Part shown: positions 23,466-34,217 of the stretch, in pieces | Numbering within the stretch: the stretch's first letter is position 1 | How the letters are laid out: each line of letters begins with the position of its first letter | NCBI GenBank assembly: GCA_027604185.1 | Contig: JADGKB010000036.1 | Location: forward strand, 1-64,000 | Direction: 5' to 3' | DNA: 64,000 nucleotides | Source: Boothiomyces macroporosus | Taxonomy: Eukaryota > Chytridiomycota > Chytridiomycetes > Rhizophydiales > Terramycetaceae | Program-made: the position numbers and the translations under genes | The notes under the pieces: generated by a model | Seen by the model: only the letters and a program-made list of their open reading frames with translations | Told to the model about the DNA's origin: nothing | The model's database searches: none

Positions 23466-24734
23466 CTATCTATTCAAAGTGAGCAGCATCGTGATTAACA
23501 GGTTCAGCGATACTGCAGAAATCACACCGCTATTTGAGAACGGCTTTGAATTGTTCGTTCTCATTGTATACCGATCGGCAGACCCATTCCAGGACCCAGC
23601 TGGTGCATCAGTTGAGTCTGCAGCAACAAAGGCACCGGTTAAAGTAGTGTTTCGATTAGCAGCAGCTACTCCAATCTTCATATTTTTATAGTCGTGAACT
23701 ACATAAAGCTTCTGGGTTAGAATGTTTCCAAAAATAGCAGAATCGGTTAAATTTGGTCTTCCTACAAAGGCTGACGTGCAATATACATGGGTTGTCTTGT
23801 TGCTAACTAGCGAAGAAAAGTAGACATACTCTTCCGGGTGAAAATTGATAGCACCAGAGCCCAACCCAAAAGAAATGTTGGGTAATGCTGTAGGAACTGT
23901 ACTATTGGGGCATGGAAATCCATAAGTAACATTCTGACCTGGAATAAAAGAAAATCCTAAAGCTGTGTTAATTTTATCCGCAATAGCAACTGGGAAATTG
24001 GACAATGCTGTCCCTGTATCAAATATCAAATCAAATGAATCTGAAAGGGTAACATTTTTGTCGCTCATTGACAAGTAATCGAGTTTGGTTTTCCACAATG
24101 AGAATGGAGCAGAGCCTGAAGAGCTGTCCCCATAAACAAGATTCCACAGTAATTCTCCGCCATAGCGGTTGGTATCTATTCCACCTAACAGCATACTTCC
24201 AGATTGAAGATCCTTGGAATAATATACTGAAAACACTTGCTTTGTAATTTGATTAGAGCTAATCAAATTTCCAAAAAAAGTGGGCAATGTGTTTGGAAAT
24301 GCCAGTCCAAGTATCCCATCTACTGCAAACCCAACGGCTGAACCATCAGTTTTTGCAAGGTAAAATTCCTGCTGGACAGATTTTCCACCAACATTTACTG
24401 CATCCTCGACCAGCGGCCCTTGAATAAAGCTACCATCCATATAATTAATCGAATGTGAATTTGAATTAACTGTTTGGAAAGTTTTACTTTTTGCTGAAAC
24501 AAAACCAGGATTGGAACAGCTTTGCGATCCACAGTTTGAATCCCGAATCCACATACTACTAGAGCCTGAATCAAACAACAACTTGAAGGATTGCGAAGGA
24601 GTTCCAACCTCCACGCCAACTGAAAACATGAATGGCGATGCTGACACGGACGACAGTTGGATTTCCTTTGGTGTACCATCTCTAACGTTTGCATGCACAG
24701 CAGCGACAGTGATTGAAAGCAAGCCAAAAAGCAT
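23466..24734 (-). CDS. secreted/GPI-anchored aspartic protease (yapsin/pepsin type)
   Basis: Pepsin-family (A1) endopeptidase in a single exon. A signal peptide (MLFGLLSITVAAVHA) is followed by the two catalytic motifs FDSGSS and FDTGTA and the flap region INYMDGS. Multiple N-glycosylation sequons lie in the C-terminal half. The end of the protein is Ser/Asn-rich and finishes with a hydrophobic segment of about 18 residues, as in GPI-anchored yapsins; GPI attachment is therefore likely. The first catalytic motif has DSGS instead of DTGS, a common variant. It ends 36 nt from the convergent TMEM115 gene. It may act at the cell surface in wall remodelling or in digestion of host material. Confidence 0.92.
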   Translation of the reverse strand: MLFGLLSITVAAVHANVRDGTPKEIQLSSVSASPFMFSVGVEVGTPSQSFKLLFDSGSSSMWIRDSNCGSQSCSNPGFVSAKSKTFQTVNSNSHSINYMDGSFIQGPLVEDAVNVGGKSVQQEFYLAKTDGSAVGFAVDGILGLAFPNTLPTFFGNLISSNQITKQVFSVYYSKDLQSGSMLLGGIDTNRYGGELLWNLVYGDSSSGSAPFSLWKTKLDYLSMSDKNVTLSDSFDLIFDTGTALSNFPVAIADKINTALGFSFIPGQNVTYGFPCPNSTVPTALPNISFGLGSGAINFHPEEYVYFSSLVSNKTTHVYCTSAFVGRPNLTDSAIFGNILTQKLYVVHDYKNMKIGVAAANRNTTLTGAFVAADSTDAPAGSWNGSADRYTMRTNNSKPFSNSGVISAVSLNLLITMLLTLNR

Positions 24735-25067
24735 TTAATTTTCTGCTTTTGCGGTAAGTGGTCTTGCGACTGATTTTGGTTTGTACCAATCAGGTGAAAC
24801 AAAAAATAGTCAAAGCAATGATTTGAGAATACACTTTTTACAATTGAATCCGAAACTGGATAATATTTACATCATTAAAAGTGTAAAGTAACCATATCTG
24901 GGTACAATCTCAGACCGTTCATTCATTAAGCCGAATGTCTCCCAAGCCCCCATGAATAACTTGTCCTTTATTGATTTGCGAGTTGCTTTGAATTAACGTG
25001 AGCCATTCGTTAGCATAATTGATCTGGACATCTGTGTTAAAATTTTTGAAAAAACAAGTGATCAGGT
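24735..25067. other. intergenic gap with possible 5' exon of TTC5
   Basis: Divergent promoter region. An ATG at 24952 begins NNLSFIDLR, followed by a well-formed 21-nt intron (GTTGCTTTGAATTAACGTGAG less one base would be 20) and then an open stretch to 25064. Joined through a 29-nt GTATGC...AAAAG segment this frame runs in phase into the TTC5 frame. It is a possible alternative start for TTC5; the branch-to-acceptor spacing of the second join is atypical, so I kept 25068 as the start. Confidence 0.3.
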
Positions 25068-26570
25068 ATGCTAACAACCAATGGCAAAGAAAAGTCAAGC
25101 TCCGTACTGGAAGAGTTTCAATCATCTCTGCCCAATATCGAAGTTAATTTCACCACGCCGTCGCTGGATTTCCATGATCATTCAATAATCTTAAGATCGA
25201 TGGTGGATAACCTGTATGTATATAAATCCCATCTTCAAATCAAGCCCTCGAAGGAAACGAGAACAGAGAATAATCAGTCTATACTAGTTTTAATGGTATT
25301 TGAAATATTGCAGAGATTTAATATTCTTACTAGACCCCCATTGAAAAAATCTAGTATATTTCCGCTAAAACTAGAAATCAAAAAGGAAATAATTTACGAT
25401 ACTAGGGCTCTTACGGAGGCGGATCTAGATCAAGTGTCTTCGCATGATTTTGATCCAACTTTATCAAACCAACAAAAGTCATTCTATCTATATTTAAGAG
25501 GACGGATACTCAACATTTTCGATTCTTACCATCCATTTGCGGAAGCAAACCTTTGCAAATCAGTAAAGTTGGAACCAAAATTCTGCGAAGCTTGGATTGA
25601 GCTGGGAGAATGTTTTTGGAAAAAGGGAGACCTAGACGGAGCTGAAAATTGCTTTAAGTGGGTATTGGATCTGGAACCAAGTAAGAAAGCCTTGATATCA
25701 ATGGCGATGATCAAACGAAGGCAAAAGAGTGGTAACCAACTGTTGACAAAAGATGATGAACACCTCAATGAAAGTATACAGCTTTGTAAAAAAGCTCTTG
25801 CTTTGGATATCAAATATAGTCCAGCTTGGGTGGGAATAGGGGCTTCCTATATGGCAATTTATTTCAAGCTGACACGAAATCCGTCTGATCTCAAGAAAGC
25901 ATTGGCCGCTTTTGATCAAGCAGTACATTGCATTAATATTTAGGATATTAATAGTTCGAATGATCCCGATTTGTATTACTCACGCGCAATAATACACCAA
26001 TATTTGGAAGAATATGAAAAATCTATTAAAGATTATACATTGGCTGCCAGTTTAGATACTGACCTTGCACAAACCTGCTGTTCAGCAATAGAAGCCACAA
26101 AAATGTTTGTTTCTGCGTTCAAAAAAGAACTTCAAGCAAAGGTAATTTCCAATAACCAAAGTATTCTCAGAGTAAAGATATATTTCAAACCCACAAGAAA
26201 TCACTAAACCCCACTAATTTGTTCTATTCTACGTTCAAGGAAAAGAAAAGTCATTTGCCTTTGCGGTTAGTAATCCTTGGACAGGTAGAGCGGCCACAAG
26301 ACCCAATTAAATCGTAGTTTTGCTTATAATATTAGATCTTTTATTGCTATGGACACAGTGGGTAATGTTGGTGGCCTTACACTTTGTAATGTTCGAAATG
26401 GCCTAGTCCAGAAATCGGACATGCTTGAAATATCTAATGCAGCAATTGTGGAGAAAGAACATTACAAAATAGTTAGGGTAGACGATCCGCGCCAAATTAA
26501 ACTTAATGGGTCCAAAATTAATGATACAGATATACTATGGATTGAAATGAGAGTCGAATCTCAACACTAA
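25068..26570 (+). CDS. TTC5: TTC5/Strap-like TPR protein with C-terminal OB fold
   Basis: In animals TTC5 is a stress-responsive cofactor of p300 and an adaptor in tubulin mRNA autoregulation. Seen: central TPR units (FAEANLCKSVKLEPKFCEAW, IELGECFWKKGDLDGAENCF) in the family-specific order, then, after introns of 21 nt and 20 nt, additional TPRs. A 22-nt intron near 26310-26332 joins the strand LVILGQVERP to the OB-like end SSFIAMDTVGNVGGLTL. Length about 480 residues, close to human TTC5 (440). The 5' end is uncertain (see the preceding gap). Convergent with the carboxypeptidase gene, 24 nt between stops. Confidence 0.82.
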
Positions 26571-26594
26571 TGGTGATAATATAGTTTTATTTTC

Positions 26595-29445
26595 TTATTT
26601 CGAACCTGTTTGATAATGAATGTCATTAACAGATTTTGAGCGAATTCCCGGTTTGTATCGGACTGTCTTGTTTCCATCTGGTGTAACTCCGACAGGGAAT
26701 GAGCAATTGATTGCCGTATGAGCTGGAGCCGGGGATCTCACCGCTGCTTTGATATCAACCATTGTCACTACTGGAATAACAATAGAAGGCATCGAAGAGT
26801 GCCTTGGTTCAAAGTATTTTCTGCTAGTAAGCGATGAAAGAGGGCTTTGTCTGTTATTAGGCAGTGCCACAGAGCTTCTATTTGAAGCTGAAGATGGGCG
26901 AGATTTTACAGACACGTTATCGGGTATGCTAAGAGTATGAATCTAAATAAGTAAATTCTTACAGGTAGTTTTGGTGGTTTCTGATCCTCCAACAACAATT
27001 TTCCCTCTGTTCTACCGGAAATTGGAGTGCTTGGTCTCGATTCAATGCTCTGAACTATAACTGATGGTTCTGATGGTTTTCGTATTTTTGCAGAGGAGCT
27101 TGGACGACTAAGGATCGTCTTCTTTGGAATATGCTTGGATGCAACCTTTACTTTTTTCTTTTTCACTACTTTATTTCGTAGCTCTTCGTCATCAGACGTA
27201 GTGTCTTCGCTATCACTAATGTAAACGCGGGTAACCTTGGTAATGGCAAAAATTCAGGCTTTTTGGTTTCTATTGCTTTGGCAATCTCTTGATATTGCTT
27301 CAATGGCACAACAGTATATTCAATTGATATAGTTTGAGAGAAAAAGCTGTATAGTGTTTTCACTATGCTTTCTCCCATCAATGTCAAGTGATTTGGATTA
27401 AAGTGAAAGCTTTCTTGTTCATTTTCAATTGACCCACAGAATGAGGCTTCCAAGGTAAATGAATTAAGTATTCCAAATTCTTTAAACATGACGATCTATT
27501 GTCAGTCCAGAGTACCCTCGCTGTTCCTTCCTTCTTTTTTTGCAATTGGAATTGGCATCTATTGAAGGAAAATACAGACGGACATTGCTTATATAGCATG
27601 TATGGGAACACACGTTCCATATATCTTTTGTGTGGATCCGTGTCATTATTGCAGCCATACAAGAAAATTCCGTGCTTCCTACTTTCATTAAATGAAATTA
27701 CTTGTGTCCGTGCATATCACAAAACAATGCAATCTCTCGTGCTTTAAGAGTATTCAGAATCATTTGTTTAACCATCCATACTTCTGGGGCGTAAATTTGC
27801 TGTTTTGGTGAATCTCTCCACTGTCGATTTAAATCAAACCCATTCAAATTACATCTATGATTCCCTACTATCACTCCATCAGGATTTAACATTGGGATGA
27901 TTTTGATTACGTAATTATCTCTCAGATATTCAGCTTCTTTTGAATTTCCAAGCAAAAATTCAATGAATCCCTACAATTAAAACCAACACACATGCATCAC
28001 CCAGCTAGAATTAGTTTCTCCAGGATGAACTCGAGCAATTAGAATTATGGCATTTCTCCCAACCAGTTCTTTGGGGTGATAGACCTTTTTGGTAATGCAG
28101 AGCATATCTAGACTAATGGATCAGCATAATCTTACTTGTTCCCCGCAATTGTTTTACCGAGAACCTTGTGCTTTATATGTTGCGAGGTATCTGGATTATA
28201 CTTGATTTTTTGAATGAAACTAAGTATTACCCATCGACTACCTTTGCAAAAATGAATAAGTATAGGGATAGCAATGAGCGAAATAAACAGTATCAGATGA
28301 AGCTGGTATCAATATGATTTACCAGGGAATGAAAAGGTAAAGGTCAACGTGAAAGTTACTATTCCATCTTCCTGATCTTCATTTTCTTCGTAGGTGATAT
28401 CATCCCCTACTCTGTGCCATCCCTTCCCAATAGAATCTGCTAACACTGTAGAGTATAATAAAGGCTTCATGCCTTCACTATACAAGCATTTTGGCTTCAT
28501 TAGATTAGTGATTTTGAATCTGTATGGAACCCCTTTAATACCGTTCTCAACTTTGAAATAAAACCATTGTGTATGGCCTGGTATTACGCTTTGTTACCTG
28601 CAGTGTTCAAATCCTTCCTTAGTTTCAATTCATAAGAGAAATCTGAAGTTTGAATCGCTTCCTGTAAATTTCCACTTTCAAAACGTGACTCGAATTTCAG
28701 TACACTGGTATTTTCATTCTCCAATAAAGAGGCTTGTTGCTTCTTTTTGGGTTTCTTGATTTTGGCAACATACACCGTCTGTGGCTCCAATTTCTTTCCA
28801 AAGGCTGATTTGCTATCCCTCTTTGGCTTTGGGTTTCTTTGAGCGTACGACTCCTCAATGAAAACTGTATCCGTTTTAAGATCTGGTGCATCCAAAGTAA
28901 ACCCAAATTCAGAAGGCCAAGTCGGCACTCCAGCAGGAGTTTGGAATTCTGTCAGAGGGCGAGGCTCTTTTAGTATGTACAATTCATTCTTGTAAATTTG
29001 ATGGAGTCTACTCTTGTGGGTATCTGTCACCTCCTTTTTCGATTGATCCAGGATCTCCTCAGATTCCATAGTCTGTAATTCACCGATATTTTGGCCTACT
29101 ATAAATATCAATCAATACATTCTTCTTCATCTACAGTTAGAGCATAATTACTGTCGCTATCCAATAGGTTTCCAAAAGCCTTTTTCTTTAAGGACTTCCA
29201 ATGTGTAGACTTTTCCTCTATCACATTTTTAATTAGTTTAATACGGGATTCTCTGAATAGGTAATAGCTCTTCAAGATTGTATTTTGAATCTTTATATCA
29301 TCAAACTGAATATCTTCAGATTCCTCTTCAGGCGACACACTTTCAGAATCATCCGAGCCTGTTTTACAAATAACTTACCCTCCCGATACAAAAAGTCCTT
29401 GTGATATAACTCAGACAGTGATTTTTGATTATCCCTGCCTTTCAT
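26595..29445 (-). CDS. cytosolic carboxypeptidase (AGBL2/3-like, M14D)
   Basis: Metallocarboxypeptidase that trims glutamate side chains or C-terminal residues of tubulin. The N-terminal domain has FESGNLQEA...FSYELKLRKDL and MKPKCLYSEGMKPLLY, typical of the CCP2/3 branch. The catalytic domain has HPGETNS-type sequence near 28010-28030 (zinc-binding His, Glu), IIPMLNPDGVIVGNHRC, DLNRQW and DMHGH, then SFTLEASFCGS with the catalytic Glu. Intron GTAAGTTATTTGTAAAACAG lies near the start and GTAAGAATTTACTTATTTAG near the end. A Lys/Ser/Pro-rich C-terminal extension of about 150 residues is variable. Presence fits with a flagellated cell with modified axonemal tubulin. Start ATG at 29445. Confidence 0.9.
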
Positions 29446-29728
29446 AATCGCATTGAAAATAATGACGCAGTACCTCGCGTGTAGTTTAAATCAATAAAGA
29501 AACTAATAATACAGACTATACTATTCGCTATTTCCTAGGATCGGATAATATCCAAAGTAATGATGAAATAAGGCATGTGTATAGATGACAGAGATTTTTG
29601 GGGATATCTACCGGATAGAATGCCAACCCCAATCGCTCAGCTTTTGGATAATTATTTTGGTTTTTCTATTCATGGCTTTGAAAGAACCCGCAATTTTTTC
29701 TTCTGTAATCTGATCTACCATGAACGGA

Positions 29729-31522
29729 ATGATGGTAAATATTGGCTGATCTCTTTAGCAACCGCAAATTATTATCCTGAAAGATGGAACAGATACTTCT
29801 CAAGGGAAGGGCCAGCTTTTGTCCAACATCAACGCTACCTACGCCATTGCTGACTCGATCAGAACCACCCTTGGACCAAGAGGGATGGATAAACTCATTG
29901 TAGACTCTAAAAGTAACTGATCGATTAACCGAAAGACGATGTCACTATCTCCAACGATGGAGCAACAATTTTGAAATTAATGGATATTGTTCACCCAGCT
30001 GGAAAAGCACTAGTAGATATTTCCAGAGCACAAGACGCTGAGGTTGGTGACGGTACTACTTCGGTCGCTCTTTTCGCTGCAGAGTTGCTAAAGGAAATCA
30101 AGAATTATATCGAAGAAGGAGTCTCTCCTCAAACCATTGTAAAAGGATTCCGTAAGGCATCCGTCTTGGTAATTGTTTTTTTAGATTAGGCTATTAATAA
30201 GGTCAAGGAAATTGCAGTTGGTGTTGATAGATCAGATGAAAAGTACTTTTATTAGCTGATCTATAGGGAATTCCGCGCTCTGTTGGAAAAATGTGCTTCC
30301 ACAGCCATGTCTTCAAAGTTGATTCACGGACAAAAGGACTTCTTCACAAAGCTTTGTGTTGATGCAGTGTTACATCTTGATCAAGACGAATTGAATGAAG
30401 ATTTGATTGGTATGAAGAGAGTATCAGGAGGTGCAATGCAAGATTCCTTATTCGTCGATGGAGTTGCTTTTAAAAAGACTTTTGCTTATGCTGGATTCGA
30501 ACAACAACCAAAAGCATTCAAAAACCCAAAGATCTTGTCATTGAATGTCGAATTAGAACTCAAAGCTGAAAAGGATAATGCTGAAGTTAGAGTAAAGGAA
30601 GTTTCTGTACTAGATCACTAATTTTAGGAATATCAAGCTATTGTTGATGCAGAATGGAGCATTATTTATGAAAAATTGGAGAAAATTGTCCAAACTGGCG
30701 CAAAAGTTGTTTTATCCAAATTGCCAATCGGAGATCTTGCAACTCAATACTTTGCTGACAGGGATATTTTCTGTGCTGGTAGAGTTCCAGCTGATGACTT
30801 GAACCGTGTTATTAAGGCTGTGGGAGGTGCTATTCAAACTTCAGTCAATGATATCAAGCCAGAATACCTTGGTACTTGCGAATCTTTTGAAGAACGCCAA
30901 ATTGGCGGTGAAAGATTCAACATCTTTGAAGGTTGCCCAGAAGCTAAAACGTGTACCATTGTGTTGCGTGGAGGTGCTGAACAATTTATTGCTGAAGTAG
31001 AAAGAAGTTTGCATGATGCAATTATGATTGTTCGACGTGCTATCAAAAACAAGTCCATTGTTGCTGGCGGAGGTGCAACTGAAGTAACTTTTTGCTGACG
31101 TTAGATGGAAATTTCAAAGTATTTGCGTCAATATGCCAGAACCGTTGAAGGAAAACAGCAGATGGTCATTTCTGCTTTTGCAAAAGCATTGGAAATTATC
31201 CCAAGACAATTGTGTGACAATGCAGGGTTCGATGCCACTGATTTATTGAACAAATTGAGACAAAAACACTCTCAAGGTAATCCAAAATTAATCAGTAGCT
31301 GGAGGTACTTGGTTCGGCATTGACATGGAATCAGAATCCATTGGCAACAACTTGGATTTGTTTGTTTGGGAACCAGCATTGGTCAAGATCAATATGATTG
31401 CTTCTGCAACTGAAGCGGCATGTTTAATTTTATCAATTGATGAAACTGTAAAGAACCCTCAGGCTGAACAACCTGACCAACAAGCAATGAGAGGTAGAGG
31501 AAGAGGTATGCCTAGACGTTAA
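29729..31522 (+). CDS. CCT7: T-complex chaperonin subunit eta
   Basis: Subunit of the cytosolic group II chaperonin TRiC/CCT that folds actin and tubulin. All seven introns could be located exactly: 29735-29758, 29913-29935, 30169-30189, 30243-30266, 30607-30627, 31084-31104 and 31277-31298 (21-24 nt). The spliced protein begins [20 protein letters not shown] and has [51 protein letters not shown] (ATP site), [16 protein letters not shown]-type apical loops, [14 protein letters not shown] and [15 protein letters not shown]. It ends with the Gly/Arg-rich tail GRGRGMPRR. About 545 residues, normal. This gene is the best calibration for the short introns because every join falls in highly conserved sequence. 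Confidence 0.98.
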
Positions 31523-31587
31523 TTGAAATTCTATTTGTCTAAGAATAATGAAGTCTTTTAATAGTTGACAATTTTTATTTTTTTTGA

Positions 31588-31998
31588 ATGCAAAACACAC
31601 TTCGAAATGCAATAAGGCCAGGAATTGTGGTGCGAGTCATACAAAAACAAGACCAAAGGTCTGGTAAATTAACGGAGGGGGTAGTCAAGGATATACTGAC
31701 GAACTCTGGCCAACATCATCGAGGAATAAAAGTCCGCTTAGTTTCTGGGATTGTGGGACGAGTAGCTGAACTGGTCGATGCTGGCTCTGTACAACCTCCG
31801 CAGCTCAGTACAGCAAAAGCAGTTGATAGGACAAAGCCTCATCAAATCGAGCTGAAAAAGGATGCACTGTTATTATCTGACTTTATACCCAACACTCTTG
31901 CTCATACAGACCCTCTCAGCACATGGTCATGCAAAGCTTGCACGTATGATAATGGAGTATATAGCAAAGAATGCGAAATGTGTAGCACACCAAAATAA
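31588..31998 (+). CDS. DUF2196 (YwbE) domain fused to RanBP2-type zinc finger
   Basis: Single exon, 136 residues. Residues ~8-60 match the YwbE/DUF2196 family (RPGIVVRVIQKQDQRSGKL, VKDILTNSGQHHRGIKVRL, GIVGRV), an uncharacterised family known mostly from bacteria. The C-terminus (~108-135) is a RanBP2-type zinc finger: W-S-C-x2-C ... N ... C-x2-C, reading STWSCKACTYDNG and ECEMCST. Such fingers bind RNA or ubiquitin. Function unknown; the combination suggests an RNA- or ubiquitin-linked role. Starts 66 nt after CCT7. Confidence 0.85.
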   Translation: MQNTLRNAIRPGIVVRVIQKQDQRSGKLTEGVVKDILTNSGQHHRGIKVRLVSGIVGRVAELVDAGSVQPPQLSTAKAVDRTKPHQIELKKDALLLSDFIPNTLAHTDPLSTWSCKACTYDNGVYSKECEMCSTPK

Positions 31999-32010
31999 AC
32001 TCTACGATCT

Positions 32011-32676
32011 TTATTCTACAAAAGTTACAGAGGACGACTCCTGAGGCTGCTCGGAAGCTTCAGGCTTTGGCGATTTCTTCCTCGTCCATTCCATCATTTC
32101 TTGAGCGTACCTCTTTTTGTCGTTTAGACATTGCTCGTTATATTTCATCTTGTCCTGTTCGGACATTTGTCTCCAATGTGTGGCAATTATTTTGGAAATT
32201 TCACCACCGCTCTTGCCAGGATTTTTGGCTGTAAATTGGGATCGAACCTCTGCCAAATAGTAGATGAATGGGGACATTGGATGTTTTGGGGCTGAAGGAT
32301 CTTTCTTTTGTCTTTTTATCTTTGGCGGCTGAGCAGGTGTAGGCTCTTGCCTTGCGCTCTTTTCACTTTCTATATACCTATAGGCATCATAGCGTGGATA
32401 GTAAGGGTGGTAATTGTAATACGGATAGTACCTTGGGGTGTGAGGGTGGTATTCCACTGGAGGGTAGGCATACTCGTAATGGTACGGATAGTAATCTGCG
32501 TGAGCCCAGTTTCCACTATTGGGGGTTACGGGATGTCTAGATGGTGTGCTGTTTTCAGTTCGAGTGATATAATCCCTGATGGATGGAAGCCTAACCTTCT
32601 TTTGTTGTGTGACTTTAGTTGGTGGAATTTCAGGAATATCACAGGCTATCATTAGTAAATTTGAAAAGGGGGACAT
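32011..32676 (-). CDS. HMG-box DNA-binding protein with Tyr/Pro/His-rich region
   Basis: Single exon, 221 residues. Residues ~125-195 form an HMG box (DPSAPKHPMSPFIYYLAEVR, ISKIIATHWRQMSEQDKMKY), typical of NHP6/HMGB-type chromatin proteins. Before it lies a low-complexity region of about 45 residues made almost only of Tyr, Pro and His (YYPYHYEYAYPP, YYPYYNYHPYYPRY), a candidate for phase separation or a prion-like segment. The C-terminus is basic then acidic. Probably a nuclear architectural or transcription factor; target unknown. The first ATG (32676) is used; an internal start at Met9 is possible. Confidence 0.88.
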   Translation of the reverse strand: MSPFSNLLMIACDIPEIPPTKVTQQKKVRLPSIRDYITRTENSTPSRHPVTPNSGNWAHADYYPYHYEYAYPPVEYHPHTPRYYPYYNYHPYYPRYDAYRYIESEKSARQEPTPAQPPKIKRQKKDPSAPKHPMSPFIYYLAEVRSQFTAKNPGKSGGEISKIIATHWRQMSEQDKMKYNEQCLNDKKRYAQEMMEWTRKKSPKPEASEQPQESSSVTFVE

Positions 32677-33234
32677 GCAGGTTCTCTATATATTTTTCCA
32701 CACAATAATGACGTCAGCTAAATTTAGCGCGTTATATACAAACATAATGTGTCAAAGGATAAACCTTTATGTGTCCTACATATTTTACCCGCATATAAAC
32801 AAACATTCAGAGTATAACTGGCAGTTAGAATCCGCAGCTAACCTAAAATTTTCATTGTAGTATTTGCCCACAGATATTTTTCACACTATGCTATTGATGG
32901 GAGTTTTTCCGTGATAGCAGTCGCGTTCTTACAGCCTAAATATAAAAACACCAGTTATACAGTAGGTAGACCTTATTTTGCTTCGCCAGATGGCACTTTT
33001 AACTCAAGTAGGTGAGCGAAAAGCATTGTTATACCAGGGTTTTTGAAAGCTACCTTTTTTACTAGAGTTGTTTTAAAAACACCAGGCATTTAACTACGAC
33101 GCCAATTATCTGTACTCTGTGCGTTCATTTATCTTGTGTTTACTCATTTTGGCATTCTATAACCATCATAATTATTAAAGTAATTTAACCAAGCCACGCT
33201 CATTTAAAATCACGTCGATTCGACAGATTTTCCA
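32677..33234. promoter_or_regulatory. divergent intergenic region, HMG-box/sterol oxidase
   Basis: A 558-nt gap between two divergent starts, long for this genome. On the minus strand AAATATATAG lies about 12 nt upstream of the HMG start. On the plus strand TATAAAA at 32941 is followed by a short open frame starting ATGGCACTTTTAACTC near 32990 that I could not extend. No conserved protein or RNA was recognised. Confidence 0.4.
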
Positions 33235-34151
33235 ATGCAAAATTCAACGTAAAATATAGATCTAATCAATTAGCGATCCGCTGAACCTCAGCTTTGCAGA
33301 AAAATCATGGGTGCTTCTGTTCAAAGACACTGAAGTGCCTGCTGTCAGAATTACGATAGTGATGTTCCTCATCTATCAGGTAGTATTCTATGGTCGGTAC
33401 TTTGGCTACTGGGTCATGGATAAAATACCAGCATTTCACAAATACAAGCTTCAGCCAGTAAGTCTTGTTAACACCAGGATAAGGTAATCACCGACGAACA
33501 ATGGTGGAGATGCTTGCGCAAAGTATTATTCCATCAATACTTTCTGGAACTACCAATGTTTGCAGCCTTTTACCCTACAGTAAAAGGATTGGGGATGAAA
33601 TTCTTTGAGGTTCCATTGCCATCATAGTAAACTTGAAGTAATCGTAGCGGCGAACTTGGATTTGCATTGGTGGTATGTATGTTGGCAGAGGATTGTTATC
33701 AATATTTTATTCACAGGCTTCTACACTGGGGACCTTTCTATAAGCATATCCACAAAATCCATCACAATTATTCCGCGCCATTTGGTATTGCAGCTTCTTA
33801 TGCACACCCTTTGGAAACATTATTCCTTGGAGTAGGATTCTTTTTAGGTCCTCTATTCCTTTGTTTATTCCATGAAATGCACTTGTTTACCTTTGCTTCC
33901 TGGTTGGTTGTCCGTCTGGTTCAAACCATTGATGCTCACTCCGGCTACGACTTTCCATGGGTGTTTATTAACTAACATAGTCAATCCACCACTTTATTCC
34001 ATTTTGGGCTGGTGCAGAGTTCCATGATTATCATCATTTAGCTTTTGTTGGGAACTATGCCTCCTACTTTAGATTCTGGGATTATGTTATGGGAACCAGT
34101 GTTGTATATGGACAATGGAAAGCAAAGAAGGAAGCAAAGAAAGTTGAATAA
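33235..34151 (+). CDS. ERG25: C4-methylsterol monooxygenase-like (fatty acid hydroxylase superfamily)
   Basis: Di-iron membrane enzyme that oxidises the C4 methyl groups of sterol precursors in the ER. Four introns: a 25-nt one directly after a 14-nt first exon (MQNST), GTAAGTCTTGTTAACACCAG, a 21-nt one after PLPS, and GTGTTTATTAACTAACATAG before SIHHFIPFW. The three histidine boxes are HRLLH, HIHKIHH and HDYHH; the SAPFG and YAHPLE blocks fit the Erg25/SMO group. Hydrophobic segments flank them. Length about 277 residues, near the normal 290-310. No ER retrieval motif of the KKxx type is obvious, though the tail is Lys-rich ([10 protein letters not shown]). The first exon is supported by the frame-restoring intron rather than by homology. 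Confidence 0.9.
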
Positions 34152-34217
34152 AGCGATTTGATGTTTTTTATTCATTTAGAATATCTTGTGACCCTTCGGG
34201 GCTATCTGCAACTAATG

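Noticed and set aside
24919..25125. Minus-strand frame of 68 codons between the aspartic protease and TTC5
   Set aside because: It overlaps TTC5 coding sequence, lacks an independent ATG outside that overlap and shows no intron or homology; the plus-strand 5' exon model for TTC5 is more natural.
29575..29853. Plus-strand open frame MCIDDRDFWGYLPDR... overlapping the CCT7 start
   Set aside because: Its second half is CCT7 exon sequence in the wrong frame; the upstream part has no homology and no splice support, so it is treated as promoter sequence.
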